Source of the DNA: Flavobacteriaceae bacterium | GTDB taxonomy: Bacteria > Bacteroidota > Bacteroidia > Flavobacteriales > Flavobacteriaceae | Length of the DNA stretch: 64,000 nt | Assembly: GCA_013373385.1 (NCBI GenBank) | Contig: JABXHX010000030.1 | Coordinates: forward strand, 1-64,000 | Direction of reading: 5' to 3' | In this document: piece after piece, positions 31,931 through 41,608 of the stretch | Numbering within the stretch: the stretch's first letter is position 1 | How the letters are laid out: each line of letters starts with the position of its first letter | The notes under the pieces: generated by a model | Told to the model about the DNA's origin: nothing | Databases searched by the model: none | The model's input: only the letters and a program-made list of their open reading frames with translations | Translations under genes and position numbers: made by a program

Positions 31931-31960
31931 TTTTTACCACTTTTTACCACTTTTTACCAC
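31931..31960 (-). promoter_or_regulatory. Triple MraZ-box-like tandem repeat (GTGGTAAAAA x3)
   Basis: Three perfect 10-bp direct repeats immediately upstream of the candidate -7 box. Confidence 0.8.
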
Positions 31961-32095
31961 ATTGTTAATAAAATTTTACTTTTTGGATAAAATGTTGATT
32001 ACACAACAGATACCACCATTACAGAAGAAAAAACTAAGAAATGCATATGTCCTAAAAAAAAACTACATTTGCCATGAAGTGAAATCAACTAAAAA

Positions 32096-32860
32096 ATGAC
32101 AAAAAACTTAACTAAGGAAGGTAAATTTACCTATGCTGAAGCTGGAGAAGGACAACCAATAGTTATTTTACACGGTTTAATGGGAGCTTTGAGTAATTTT
32201 GACGATACATTTAATCATTTTTCAAAAAATGGATACAAAGTATTGATACCTGAACTGCCTTTATACAAGCTACCTTTACTGAAAACAAATGTTAAGAACT
32301 TAGCTAAATTCTTAAATGATTTTATTGAATATAAACAGCTAAAAAAAGTTGTTTTAGTTGGTAATTCTCTAGGCGGTCATATTGCATTGTACTTTACAAA
32401 ACATTTCCCAGAAAAAGTTAAAGCCTTGGTACTTACCGGAAGCTCTGGATTGTACGAAAACTCAATGGGAGATAGTTACCCAAAAAGAGGTGACAGAAAT
32501 TATGTTACTCAAAAAGCAAGAGATGTTTTCTACGATCCTGCAATAGCAACAGAAGAACTGATAGATGATATTTATGTGGTAATTAACGACCGAAGTTCTT
32601 TAATTAGAACTCTTTCAATTGCTAAAAGCGCTATTAGACATAATATGGCTAAGGATCTACCAAAAATAAACCTACCAACCTGTTTAATCTGGGGAAAACA
32701 AGATAAAGTAACTCCGCCTGAAGTAGCTGAAGATTTCCATAGATTATTACCAGACTCTGATTTATTTTGGATTGACAAATGTGGTCATGCTGCCATGATG
32801 GAAAGACCTGAAGAATTTAACACAGTTCTTGAAAAATGGCTAAGCTCTAGAAATATCTAA
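32096..32860 (+). CDS. Alpha/beta hydrolase
   Basis: HGLMGALSNFD oxyanion region, VGNSLGGHIA nucleophile elbow, terminal catalytic His region DKCGHAAMMERPEEF. Confidence 0.92.
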   Translation: MTKNLTKEGKFTYAEAGEGQPIVILHGLMGALSNFDDTFNHFSKNGYKVLIPELPLYKLPLLKTNVKNLAKFLNDFIEYKQLKKVVLVGNSLGGHIALYFTKHFPEKVKALVLTGSSGLYENSMGDSYPKRGDRNYVTQKARDVFYDPAIATEELIDDIYVVINDRSSLIRTLSIAKSAIRHNMAKDLPKINLPTCLIWGKQDKVTPPEVAEDFHRLLPDSDLFWIDKCGHAAMMERPEEFNTVLEKWLSSRNI

Positions 32861-32865
32861 AACCA

Positions 32866-33477
32866 ATGAAAATCCATTCTGCTGAGTTTGTAATGAGTAA
32901 CAGTAATGTTACAAAAGCACCTAAAGACCATATTCCTGAATACGCGTTTATTGGAAGATCAAATGTTGGGAAATCCTCTTTAATAAATATGCTGATGGAA
33001 CGCAAAGATTTGGCAAAGACATCTGGAAAACCCGGAAAGACACAATTAATAAATCATTTTAAAATAAATAACTCTTGGTTTTTGGTTGATTTACCTGGTT
33101 ATGGTTATGCTCAAGTATCTAAAAAGAAGAGGGTTATTTTTCAATATTTTATTGAAAACTACTTTAAAGAAAGAGAGCAACTGGTATGCACCTTTGTGTT
33201 AATTGACTCAAGACATGATCCTCAAAAAATTGACTTAGAGTTTATGCGGTTTTTAGGCGAAAACCAAATTCCGTTTTGTATTGTTTTTACAAAGGCAGAC
33301 AAATTAAGTAGCTCAAAACTAAATAAGCAAATTACTTCTTATAAAAAGAAATTACTACAACACTGGGAAAGTTTACCTCAAACATTTACTACATCTTCAA
33401 CTTCTAAATTGGGTAGAGAAGAGTTTTTAAATTTTATTGCCACTATAAATGAAGATGTTGCAGACAATTTTAATTAA
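32866..33477 (+). CDS. engB: Ribosome biogenesis GTPase YihA/YsxC (EngB)
   Basis: GRSNVGKSSLINML, GKPGKTQLINHF, VDLPGYGYAQVSK, FTKADKL. Confidence 0.96.
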   Translation: MKIHSAEFVMSNSNVTKAPKDHIPEYAFIGRSNVGKSSLINMLMERKDLAKTSGKPGKTQLINHFKINNSWFLVDLPGYGYAQVSKKKRVIFQYFIENYFKEREQLVCTFVLIDSRHDPQKIDLEFMRFLGENQIPFCIVFTKADKLSSSKLNKQITSYKKKLLQHWESLPQTFTTSSTSKLGREEFLNFIATINEDVADNFN

Positions 33478-33482
33478 TTAGC

Positions 33483-34169
33483 ATGCGCTCAACTAAAAAT
33501 AATTTACAAGTATTATTTGAAGATAATCACCTAATTATTGTAAATAAACGTGCTGGCGACATTACTCAAGGAGACAAAACTGGAGATAAACCTCTTAGTG
33601 AAGTTGTAAAAGAATACATAAAAGAAAAATACAACAAACCTGGCAATGTATATTTAGGTGTTGTACATCGATTGGATAGACCTACAAGTGGAATTATCAT
33701 TTTTGCAAGAACCTCTAAAGCTTTAGAAAGACTGAATAAAATGTTACGTGATAAAACAATTAAAAAAACCTATTGGGCTATTGTAAAAAACCAACCTAAA
33801 AAAGAAAAAGAAACGCTAATTAATTACTTAAAAAAGAATCCTAAAAACAACAAATCAACAGCATTTAACAAAGAAATAGACGGTAGTAAAAAGGCAATTT
33901 TACATTATAATCTTATTAAAAAACTAGATAACTATTCGTTATTAGAAATTGATTTAGAAACTGGCAGACACCATCAAATCAGATGTCAATTAGCTAACAT
34001 TGGATTACCCTTAAAAGGTGATTTAAAATATGGATTTAACAGAAGTAATAAAGATGGAAGCATTCATTTACATGCAAGAAAGATTAGCTTCATTCACCCT
34101 GTAAGTAAAGAAGAAATTAACATCATCGCTCCAGTTCCAGAAGATGTTATTTGGAATGCCTGTTCATAA
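33483..34169 (+). CDS. RluA-family pseudouridine synthase
   Basis: VHRLDRPTSGIIIFARTSKAL; ETGRHHQIRCQLA. Confidence 0.95.
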   Translation: MRSTKNNLQVLFEDNHLIIVNKRAGDITQGDKTGDKPLSEVVKEYIKEKYNKPGNVYLGVVHRLDRPTSGIIIFARTSKALERLNKMLRDKTIKKTYWAIVKNQPKKEKETLINYLKKNPKNNKSTAFNKEIDGSKKAILHYNLIKKLDNYSLLEIDLETGRHHQIRCQLANIGLPLKGDLKYGFNRSNKDGSIHLHARKISFIHPVSKEEINIIAPVPEDVIWNACS

Positions 34170-34201
34170 TTTCGTATATTTAGGCTCAACTCATTCAATA
34201 C

Positions 34202-35233
34202 ATGAAAAGCCTAAAGTTTTTAACTGTTTTACTATTACCAATTAGTGTATATATTGCATTTACATTTAATGGCTTTCTTACGTTTTTACCATTACTATTA
34301 TTTTTTGGAGTTGTACCCGTTTTAGAATTTTTCTTCACTCCTACTTCAGGAAACTTTAATAAAGAACAAGAAAAAATTGAGAAAGAGAATAAAATGTATA
34401 CCTACATTTTATACTTAATGATTCCTATTCAAATTTATTTTCTATTCTTCTTTTTTGAAGTAATTCAAGAACTAAATTTAACTTATGCTGAATTGACAGG
34501 AAGAATTATTGGTATGGGATTAATGTGTGGGACCTTAGGAATTAATATTGGTCATGAATTAGGACATCGTAATAATAGGTTTGATGAGTTTTTAGGAGAA
34601 ATCTTGTTGCTTTCATCGTTAGATACTCATTTTTTACCTTATCATAATGCAGGTCATCATTTAAATGTTGCCACACCAAACGATGCCGCTACTGCTAGAA
34701 AAAATGAATGGATTTACACATTTTGGATTCGTTCACATTTTACTAGTTATATGCAAGCATGGCAGTTAGAAAATAAACGAATGAAGCTTTCTAATAGAAG
34801 TTGGTTTCATATACAAAATAGAATGCTTATCTATACACTAGCTAACATTATATTATTAGTTTCCATTGTATATTTCTACAATACATTTGTGCTAGTTTGC
34901 TTTTTAGTTGCTGCAATAATTGGAATTTTATTACTAGAAAGTGTAAATTATATAGAACATTACGGACTATTAAGAAAGAAAAACGAAAATGGAAGATACG
35001 AAAAGGTAAAAAGAACACATTCTTGGAATTCTGATCATGTAATTGGAAAATTAATGTTGTTTAATTTATCACGTCATTCAGATCATCATTACCATGGCAG
35101 TAAACATTATCAACTATTAAAATCATTGCCAGAAAGTCCACAAATGCCAACTGGTTATCCAGGTATGGTTATTGCTGCTTTAATTCCGCCGTTATGGTTT
35201 TCTATAATGAATAAAAAACTTGAAGAAATCTAA
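34202..35233 (+). CDS. AlkB-like alkane 1-monooxygenase / membrane fatty-acid-desaturase-superfamily hydroxylase
   Basis: Histidine boxes HELGHRNN, HNAGHHLNVATPNDAATAR, NYIEHYGLLR, SRHSDHHYHG. Confidence 0.9.
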   Translation: MKSLKFLTVLLLPISVYIAFTFNGFLTFLPLLLFFGVVPVLEFFFTPTSGNFNKEQEKIEKENKMYTYILYLMIPIQIYFLFFFFEVIQELNLTYAELTGRIIGMGLMCGTLGINIGHELGHRNNRFDEFLGEILLLSSLDTHFLPYHNAGHHLNVATPNDAATARKNEWIYTFWIRSHFTSYMQAWQLENKRMKLSNRSWFHIQNRMLIYTLANIILLVSIVYFYNTFVLVCFLVAAIIGILLLESVNYIEHYGLLRKKNENGRYEKVKRTHSWNSDHVIGKLMLFNLSRHSDHHYHGSKHYQLLKSLPESPQMPTGYPGMVIAALIPPLWFSIMNKKLEEI

Positions 35234-35236
35234 TAC

Positions 35237-36613
35237 ATGGATATCAAACAAATTGTAAAAACTCAGAAAGAATACTTTGCAGATCAGCACACAAAAGATT
35301 TTTCTAAAAGAAAAAAACTCCTTAAAAACTTACTCTCAGAACTCTTAAAAAGAGAAAAAGAAATTGTAGATGCGCTGTATGCTGATTTTAAAAAATCTGA
35401 ATACGAATCTGTAATGACAGAAACTTCTATTGTAATTTCTGAACTTAAAAGAACCATTAAAAAGTTAAAGGTTTGGGCTAAACCTCAAGCAGTAATGCCA
35501 GTAGTTTTAAATTTTCCGTCAACAAGCAAAATTTATAAGGAACCCTATGGTAATGTATTAGTAATTTCTCCATGGAACTACCCTTACCAATTGGCTTTAG
35601 TGCCTTTAATTGGGGCCATTGCAGCTGGGAACACAGTTGTTTTAAAACCATCAGAATTAACTCCAAACACCAGTAAAATTACTAAGGAAATTTTAGAATC
35701 TGTATTTAATAAAGAATTGGTTACGGTTGTAGAAGGCGGAGTAGAAACAGCAACGAAATTATTAGCTCAACGTTGGGATTATATTTTCTTTACAGGGAGC
35801 GTTAATGTTGGTAAAATTGTTGCAACAGCAGCAGCCAAATATTTAACACCAGTTACTTTAGAACTTGGTGGTAAAAGTCCTTGTATTGTAGATGATACTG
35901 CAAATATAAAACTAGCAGCCAGAAGAATAGTTTGGGGTAAATTTATTAATGGAGGTCAAACTTGTATTGCTCCAGATTATTTATTGATTCACACATCAGT
36001 AAAGGATAGATTTGTTAACTGTTTTAAAGCTGAAATCACGAAAGCATACGGAGAAAATCCAGAAAAATCGACAGACTTTCCAAGAATTATCAATCAACGT
36101 AATTTTGAACGTCTTTCGTTAATGTTAGAAAATGAAAACTTTTTAGTTGGTGGTAACACAAACAAAGAGGACAATTATATTTCGCCAACCTTAATTGACG
36201 AACCAAGTTTAGATAGTGAAGTAATGAAAGGTGAGATTTTTGGCCCTATTTTTCCAGTGATTTCTTATGAAACTGAAAATGATTTACACAAAATAATGAG
36301 TAAATATGATAAGCCTTTGGCTTTGTATGTATTTACAGGTAAAAATAGTTTTGCAAAAAAAATCATTTCAATCTATTCTTTTGGTGGTGGAACTATCAAT
36401 GATACTACGGTGCATTTTGCAAATCATCATATGCCTTTTGGTGGTGTTGGAGAAAGTGGTATTGGTAGTTATCATGGAAAACAAACATTTGATATTTTTT
36501 GTCATAAAAAAGGAATTACCAAAAGATATAATTGGCTAGATATTCCCGTAAGATACGCACCATACAAAGGCAAATTAAAAACACTAAAGACCTTTATGAG
36601 GTTATTTTCTTAA
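35237..36613 (+). CDS. Aldehyde dehydrogenase (class 3-like)
   Basis: VISPWNYPYQL, FTGSVNVGKIV, ELGGKSPCIVD, GQTCIAPDY. Confidence 0.94.
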   Translation: MDIKQIVKTQKEYFADQHTKDFSKRKKLLKNLLSELLKREKEIVDALYADFKKSEYESVMTETSIVISELKRTIKKLKVWAKPQAVMPVVLNFPSTSKIYKEPYGNVLVISPWNYPYQLALVPLIGAIAAGNTVVLKPSELTPNTSKITKEILESVFNKELVTVVEGGVETATKLLAQRWDYIFFTGSVNVGKIVATAAAKYLTPVTLELGGKSPCIVDDTANIKLAARRIVWGKFINGGQTCIAPDYLLIHTSVKDRFVNCFKAEITKAYGENPEKSTDFPRIINQRNFERLSLMLENENFLVGGNTNKEDNYISPTLIDEPSLDSEVMKGEIFGPIFPVISYETENDLHKIMSKYDKPLALYVFTGKNSFAKKIISIYSFGGGTINDTTVHFANHHMPFGGVGESGIGSYHGKQTFDIFCHKKGITKRYNWLDIPVRYAPYKGKLKTLKTFMRLFS

Positions 36614-36615
36614 AT

Positions 36616-37353
36616 ATGAGTACAGAAAAAACAGTTTCAGAAGCAATACATTATAGACGTTCTGTAAGAATATATGACCCTGAAAAACCAATAGAAACTT
36701 CTTTGGTTAAAAAGTGTATAGAACAAGCAAGTTTAGCTCCTAATAGTAGCAATATGCAATTGTGGGAGTTTTACCATATTACCACAAAAGATATTATCGA
36801 TAAAATAGCTCCGCTGTGTTTCAATCAAAATGCAGCAAAAACTGCTCAACAATTGGTAGTTTTTGTGGTTCGAAAAGATTTATGGAAAAAAAGAGCAAAG
36901 TCAAATCTTGCTTATTTAGATTCAGCTTTTGGTACTAACACTCCAAAATCTGAACAAACCGGACGAGAAAAAATGGCTCGCAACTACTATGGAAAAGTAA
37001 TTCCGTTTGCATATGGTGATTTTTTGGGTATTCTCGGTTGGATCAAATATCTAATTGTAGTGATTACTGGATTCTTTAGACCTATTTATAGAGAAGTTAG
37101 AGAAAAAGATATGCGTATTGTAGCTCACAAATCAGCAGGTTTAGCAGCTCAAAATTTTATGCTAAGTATGGCTGCTATTGGCTATGATACTTGCCCTATG
37201 GAAGGTTCTGACACCTGGAAAGTAAAACGTGTTTTAGGCCTACCATATGGTGCAGAAATAAACATGATTGTTTCTTGCGGAATACGATCTGAAAAAGGTG
37301 TTTATGGAGAACGTTTTAGAATACCGTTTGAAGAAGTGTATAAAGAGGTTTAG
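36616..37353 (+). CDS. Nitroreductase family protein; start at MSTEKTV (ORF track start is upstream, inside the ALDH gene)
   Basis: HYRRSVRIYDPEKPIE, QASLAPNSSNMQLWEF, AAQNFMLSMAAIGYDTCPMEG. Confidence 0.92.
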   Translation: MSTEKTVSEAIHYRRSVRIYDPEKPIETSLVKKCIEQASLAPNSSNMQLWEFYHITTKDIIDKIAPLCFNQNAAKTAQQLVVFVVRKDLWKKRAKSNLAYLDSAFGTNTPKSEQTGREKMARNYYGKVIPFAYGDFLGILGWIKYLIVVITGFFRPIYREVREKDMRIVAHKSAGLAAQNFMLSMAAIGYDTCPMEGSDTWKVKRVLGLPYGAEINMIVSCGIRSEKGVYGERFRIPFEEVYKEV

Positions 37354-37355
37354 TT

Positions 37356-37580
37356 ATGAGTTTTAACCAAAATAAATTTCACATTATAAATGAATTAAAA
37401 CAAGCTTCAGATTTCAAAAAGGATTTAGCATTACAAAGAGTTGTTAAAGTAATTGAAAAAACTAACAATTCTAAAGAATTAAAAAAAGAAAGAAGTTTAA
37501 TAAATAGAATTAGTATTGACGGAGTTTTAGAATGGAAAAATATTAATAAAATCCTTCAATTTATTGAAAACAACATCTAA
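37356..37580 (+). CDS. Small hypothetical protein
   Basis: 74 aa ORF 2 bp after the nitroreductase gene. Confidence 0.5.
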   Translation: MSFNQNKFHIINELKQASDFKKDLALQRVVKVIEKTNNSKELKKERSLINRISIDGVLEWKNINKILQFIENNI

Positions 37581-37589
37581 GTATTCTAT

Positions 37590-39971
37590 TTACTTCTTCA
37601 CCTTAAACACCAACTTATTTTTAGACGCTTCAATTTCTTTTTGATTTAACTTCATTTTCACAAACTCACCATCAACATATTTTTGTGCTTGGTCATCGTA
37701 ATGCGGACTAAATACATTTCCAGATTGTCCGGTAGGTAAAATCCCTAGACTATTTTCTATATCAGAGAAATCAATAACTCTTCTTGTTGATGGTCCAGCA
37801 GTAATTTTATAAACTCCAGTACTATCTAAATTAAAAATCTGATTATTGATTACTTCGTTTCCTCCTATTGTTTTAAAAGGGCCAACATTAAAATATTTAC
37901 GTAACGTTGGGTTTCTTCCAAAAGCATGATTGTACTCAACTGAAATCACTCTGTCCCAAGTCCAACCTTCAACATTTTCACCTAATTGATTCCCTAAAAA
38001 AGCAATTGCATTTTTAAAAGATGTAGTTATAATGTCTTGTCTTGTTTCTTTTTTATCTGTTGTTTTTACATTATCCCACCAAACTGACTCTTCTCTTACA
38101 ACCTGTTCTGCTAAAGCTTTATCTTGATATGGTGTATTAATAAACTGCTTAAAACTCGCTCCCATTTCATCTTTATAAGTTGCTACCAACACTTCATAAA
38201 TAAATCGATTATAAATGGTTGGCGCTACTTCTTTTTTACCATAATAACCATTCCACTTTTCTATAATATCTAAGCTCATTCTTTCACTGGCAGTTAATAT
38301 AGATTTATCAATTCCAGTAGATAAATTTTTAATAATAGTTGATGTACTGGCAGAAGTAACATCGTAAATCATTTTAGCAACATCTTCTTTTGCAAAATCA
38401 TTTTTAGCTTCGAGTAAACTTACAATTCTTTTAGCTCTATCTTCTGGCAAATAATACCCTGGATACAAGCCTCCCTTAATAGAATCTGGTTGATTATTTG
38501 CAGAGTACACATAATTTATACTTGGATTAATGGCCTGTGGATTCTCATCAAAATCAAAATATTCTAAAATTTCATCTTTACCAGATGTTCCGTCTAAGAC
38601 CAATTTGGTATTAACCCCTTCTCTATATTTATACAACTGTCCAGAAGCAAACCAAGCTATATTGTTTTTAGCATCTCCATACATAATATTTAATCCTGGC
38701 GCATGCAATTTACTTGCCGCATCTCTAAATTCAACTAATGATTTTGAATGCGACATCTGATAAGAAAGCTCAAGTAATTCGTTATTTAATTTTGTATAAA
38801 TCCATTGCATTGCCATAGGCTTTTCATCTTTTAAATGCTGAATAATAGTATTCATGATTGGGCCATGCTTCGTTACTTTTATTTGATATACAGAATCTTT
38901 TTCATCTTTAATTTTAATTCTCTTTTCTATAATCTCATATTTTTCAAATCCATTTACTGTTTCATATTCATTTGGATTGTTAGGGTTTTCTTTTTCAAAA
39001 TAAAACTCAATATCATCATTTTCAAACATCGTCATTCCATAAGCAAATTCTCTATTATGTCCTAGCAATGGAAACGGAGATAATGCCAAACTATATCCAT
39101 ACAATTCGTAATCTGGAGTTTTTACATGAGATTGATACCACACAGAAGGCTGTGCAAAACCTATATGTGGGTCATTTGCAAAAATAACTCTTCCTTTTTT
39201 TGTTTTTTCTGGCCCTAACACCCAAGAATTACTTCCAATAAATGGAGAAATAGGTAAATCTTTATATAAAGTGTTTATTGCTGATGCAACTTTTGCTGTT
39301 AAAATTGGATTCTTTTCATTTTTAATCAATTCTGTATTGGGAATATTAGACAAACTAATTTCATTAAAATAAGCAGCTCCAAGTTTTTCTTTTACTTCAG
39401 TTAACATTGGGTCTGTTTTATGAGCCGCAGCAAAACTAAAAGCCATATACCCATACACATTGTAAATATCTTTTAAGGTGTATTTTTCTTTCTCTACTCC
39501 AACTAACAGAAACTCAACTGGTGTTGGTCCATTTTCCATAAACTGATTGATTCCATCTAAATAAGCAATTGCTAATTTATATGCTTGCGAGTTTTTATCT
39601 AAATTCTTTATTGTTTTTGCAGAGGCTTCTTCAATTCCTAAACCTGAGAAAAACACATCCGTTTTTATAGCATCTTTTCCAAAAATCTCTGACAATCTTC
39701 CAGCAGCTAATCTTCTAATTAATTCCATTTGCCACAATCTATCCTGGGCATGTACATAACCTAAAGCGGTAAAGGCATCATGCTGATTTTGTGCATTAAT
39801 ATGTGGTACGCCAACCTCATCATAATATACGGTTACCTCTTCTGAAATATTTGCTAAGTCTAATTCACCATTATATGTTGGATGCAATGATCTACTATAC
39901 AGCCATATACCAACAACTATCAATATCACCAACACAACAATAACTTTTAGAATTTTCTTAACAAGTTTCAT
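37590..39971 (-). CDS. Penicillin acylase family (S45) N-terminal nucleophile hydrolase; start at MKLVKKILK
   Basis: VPHINAQNQHDAFTALGYVHAQDRLWQMELIRR; auto-processing region GSNSWVLGPEKT. Confidence 0.93.
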   Translation of the reverse strand: MKLVKKILKVIVVLVILIVVGIWLYSRSLHPTYNGELDLANISEEVTVYYDEVGVPHINAQNQHDAFTALGYVHAQDRLWQMELIRRLAAGRLSEIFGKDAIKTDVFFSGLGIEEASAKTIKNLDKNSQAYKLAIAYLDGINQFMENGPTPVEFLLVGVEKEKYTLKDIYNVYGYMAFSFAAAHKTDPMLTEVKEKLGAAYFNEISLSNIPNTELIKNEKNPILTAKVASAINTLYKDLPISPFIGSNSWVLGPEKTKKGRVIFANDPHIGFAQPSVWYQSHVKTPDYELYGYSLALSPFPLLGHNREFAYGMTMFENDDIEFYFEKENPNNPNEYETVNGFEKYEIIEKRIKIKDEKDSVYQIKVTKHGPIMNTIIQHLKDEKPMAMQWIYTKLNNELLELSYQMSHSKSLVEFRDAASKLHAPGLNIMYGDAKNNIAWFASGQLYKYREGVNTKLVLDGTSGKDEILEYFDFDENPQAINPSINYVYSANNQPDSIKGGLYPGYYLPEDRAKRIVSLLEAKNDFAKEDVAKMIYDVTSASTSTIIKNLSTGIDKSILTASERMSLDIIEKWNGYYGKKEVAPTIYNRFIYEVLVATYKDEMGASFKQFINTPYQDKALAEQVVREESVWWDNVKTTDKKETRQDIITTSFKNAIAFLGNQLGENVEGWTWDRVISVEYNHAFGRNPTLRKYFNVGPFKTIGGNEVINNQIFNLDSTGVYKITAGPSTRRVIDFSDIENSLGILPTGQSGNVFSPHYDDQAQKYVDGEFVKMKLNQKEIEASKNKLVFKVKK

Positions 39972-40075
39972 GAATATACTTTTGAATTTTCTCAAAGATA
40001 ACAGAAAAAGCATACAATAATGAAACTAATTATACCCAGATAAATTTGTACTTTTGTCAGACAAAAATTCACACC

Positions 40076-41203
40076 ATGAAAAAAATTCAAATGGTTGACT
40101 TACCAGGTCAATACAAACACATTAAAGAAACTGTAGATGCATCTATTCAAGAAGTATTAAATTCTGCTGCGTACATTAACGGTCCTTTTGTTAAAGAGTT
40201 TCAAGCTGACTTAGAAAAATACTTAGACGTAAAACACGTAATTCCATGTGCAAACGGTACGGATGCATTGCAAATAGCAATGATGGGATTAGGTTTAGAA
40301 CAAGGTGATGAAGTGATAACTGCAGATTTTACTTTTGCTGCAACTGTTGAAGTAATTGGTTTATTAAAACTAACTCCTGTTTTAGTAGATGTTGAGCCAG
40401 ATACTTTTAATATGGACATTGAAGCTCTAAAAAAAGCAATCACTCCAAAAACTAAAGCAATAGTTCCTGTACATTTGTTTGGGCAATGTGCAAATATGGA
40501 AGCTGTTTTAGAGGTAGCAAAAGAACATAATTTATTTGTAATTGAAGATAATGCTCAAGCTATTGGAGCTGATTATACGTTTTCTGATGGCACTACCAAA
40601 AAATCTGGTACTATGGGGAATGTAGGAACTACTTCTTTTTTCCCTTCTAAAAACTTAGGATGCTATGGTGATGGTGGAGCTATTTTTACCAATGATGATG
40701 AATTAGCACACATTATTAGAGGAATGGTAAACCACGGTATGTACAAACGTTATTATCATGATGTAATTGGAGTGAATTCTAGATTAGACTCTATTCAAGC
40801 AGCTGTATTAAAAACAAAATTACCTTTATTAGATAGTTATTGTGATGCTCGTAGAAAAGCAGCAGAATATTACAACAATGCATTTGCATCTAATCCAAAT
40901 ATTATTACACCTATAACAAGTGATTTTTCTACACATGTTTTTCATCAGTATACTTTAAAGATTACAAATGGAAAACGTAATGATTTACATCAACATTTAT
41001 TAGACAATAATATCCCGAATGCAATTTATTATCCAGTTCCATTACATGCGCAAAAAGCCTATCAAGATGAGCGTTATAATGAAGATGATTTTACAGTAAC
41101 TAACGAGTTAATTGAAACTGTAATTTCATTACCTATGCATACCGAATTAGATGAAGAGCAGTTAGCATTTATCACTAAAACTGTGAATGATTTTGTAGGA
41201 TAA
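40076..41203 (+). CDS. DegT/DnrJ/EryC1/StrS family PLP aminotransferase
   Basis: VIPCANGTDALQIAM, VIEDNAQAIGA, SFFPSKNLGCYGDGGA. Confidence 0.93.
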   Translation: MKKIQMVDLPGQYKHIKETVDASIQEVLNSAAYINGPFVKEFQADLEKYLDVKHVIPCANGTDALQIAMMGLGLEQGDEVITADFTFAATVEVIGLLKLTPVLVDVEPDTFNMDIEALKKAITPKTKAIVPVHLFGQCANMEAVLEVAKEHNLFVIEDNAQAIGADYTFSDGTTKKSGTMGNVGTTSFFPSKNLGCYGDGGAIFTNDDELAHIIRGMVNHGMYKRYYHDVIGVNSRLDSIQAAVLKTKLPLLDSYCDARRKAAEYYNNAFASNPNIITPITSDFSTHVFHQYTLKITNGKRNDLHQHLLDNNIPNAIYYPVPLHAQKAYQDERYNEDDFTVTNELIETVISLPMHTELDEEQLAFITKTVNDFVG

Positions 41204-41223
41204 AATTCTTCCACATAATTTAT

Positions 41224-41250
41224 AAGCCGTTCAGTTGAACGGCTTTTTTT
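41224..41250 (+). terminator. Terminator downstream of aminotransferase gene
   Basis: aagccgttca/tgaacggctt stem followed by ttttttt. Confidence 0.85.
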
Positions 41251-41262
41251 ATAAATCAATTC

Positions 41263-41292
41263 TTGGTTTAATTATTATAAATGATATATTCG
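41263..41292 (+). promoter_or_regulatory. Bacteroidota-type promoter (TTG-N19-TATATTCG)
   Basis: TTG at 41263-41265 and TATATTCG at 41285-41292, 19-nt spacer, upstream of the 77-aa ORF. Confidence 0.5.
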
Positions 41293-41321
41293 CGAATTAA
41301 TTCATAAAAAACCTTATAACT

Positions 41322-41555
41322 ATGAAAAAATTAAACAAACAAATTGCTGTCATCCTTGCAACAATTATGTTAACAATGTCTAGTTGTGCCACTGTTTTTG
41401 GAGGAAAAGTTACCGCTTATCAAAAAACAAAACCTTTACCAGGGCAACAACAGAGAGAAGTAAGAGTTGTTGCATTAATTGCAGATATTATCTTGTTTTG
41501 GCCTGGGTTAATTGTCGATTTTGCAACTGGCGCAATATACAAGCCTAAAAAATAG
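41322..41555 (+). CDS. Small predicted lipoprotein
   Basis: 77 aa; lipobox-like LTMSSC; its own promoter and terminators on both sides. Confidence 0.75.
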   Translation: MKKLNKQIAVILATIMLTMSSCATVFGGKVTAYQKTKPLPGQQQREVRVVALIADIILFWPGLIVDFATGAIYKPKK

Positions 41556-41562
41556 AATTATA

Positions 41563-41590
41563 AAAAAGCCGCTCAATTGAGCGGCTTTTT
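41563..41590. terminator. Bidirectional terminator between convergent genes
   Basis: aaaaaagccgctcaattgagcggctttttt perfect inverted repeat. Confidence 0.88.
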
Positions 41591-41608
41591 TCTTAGTTAA
41601 AAACATTA

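Noticed and set aside
31931-31960. Short tandem repeats as a CRISPR or VNTR
   Set aside because: Only three 10-bp units without spacers, exactly where MraZ boxes are expected
36532-36615. ORF-track upstream start of the nitroreductase
   Set aside because: Overlaps the ALDH 3' end in another frame; the family N-terminus begins at MSTEKTVSEAIHYRRSV
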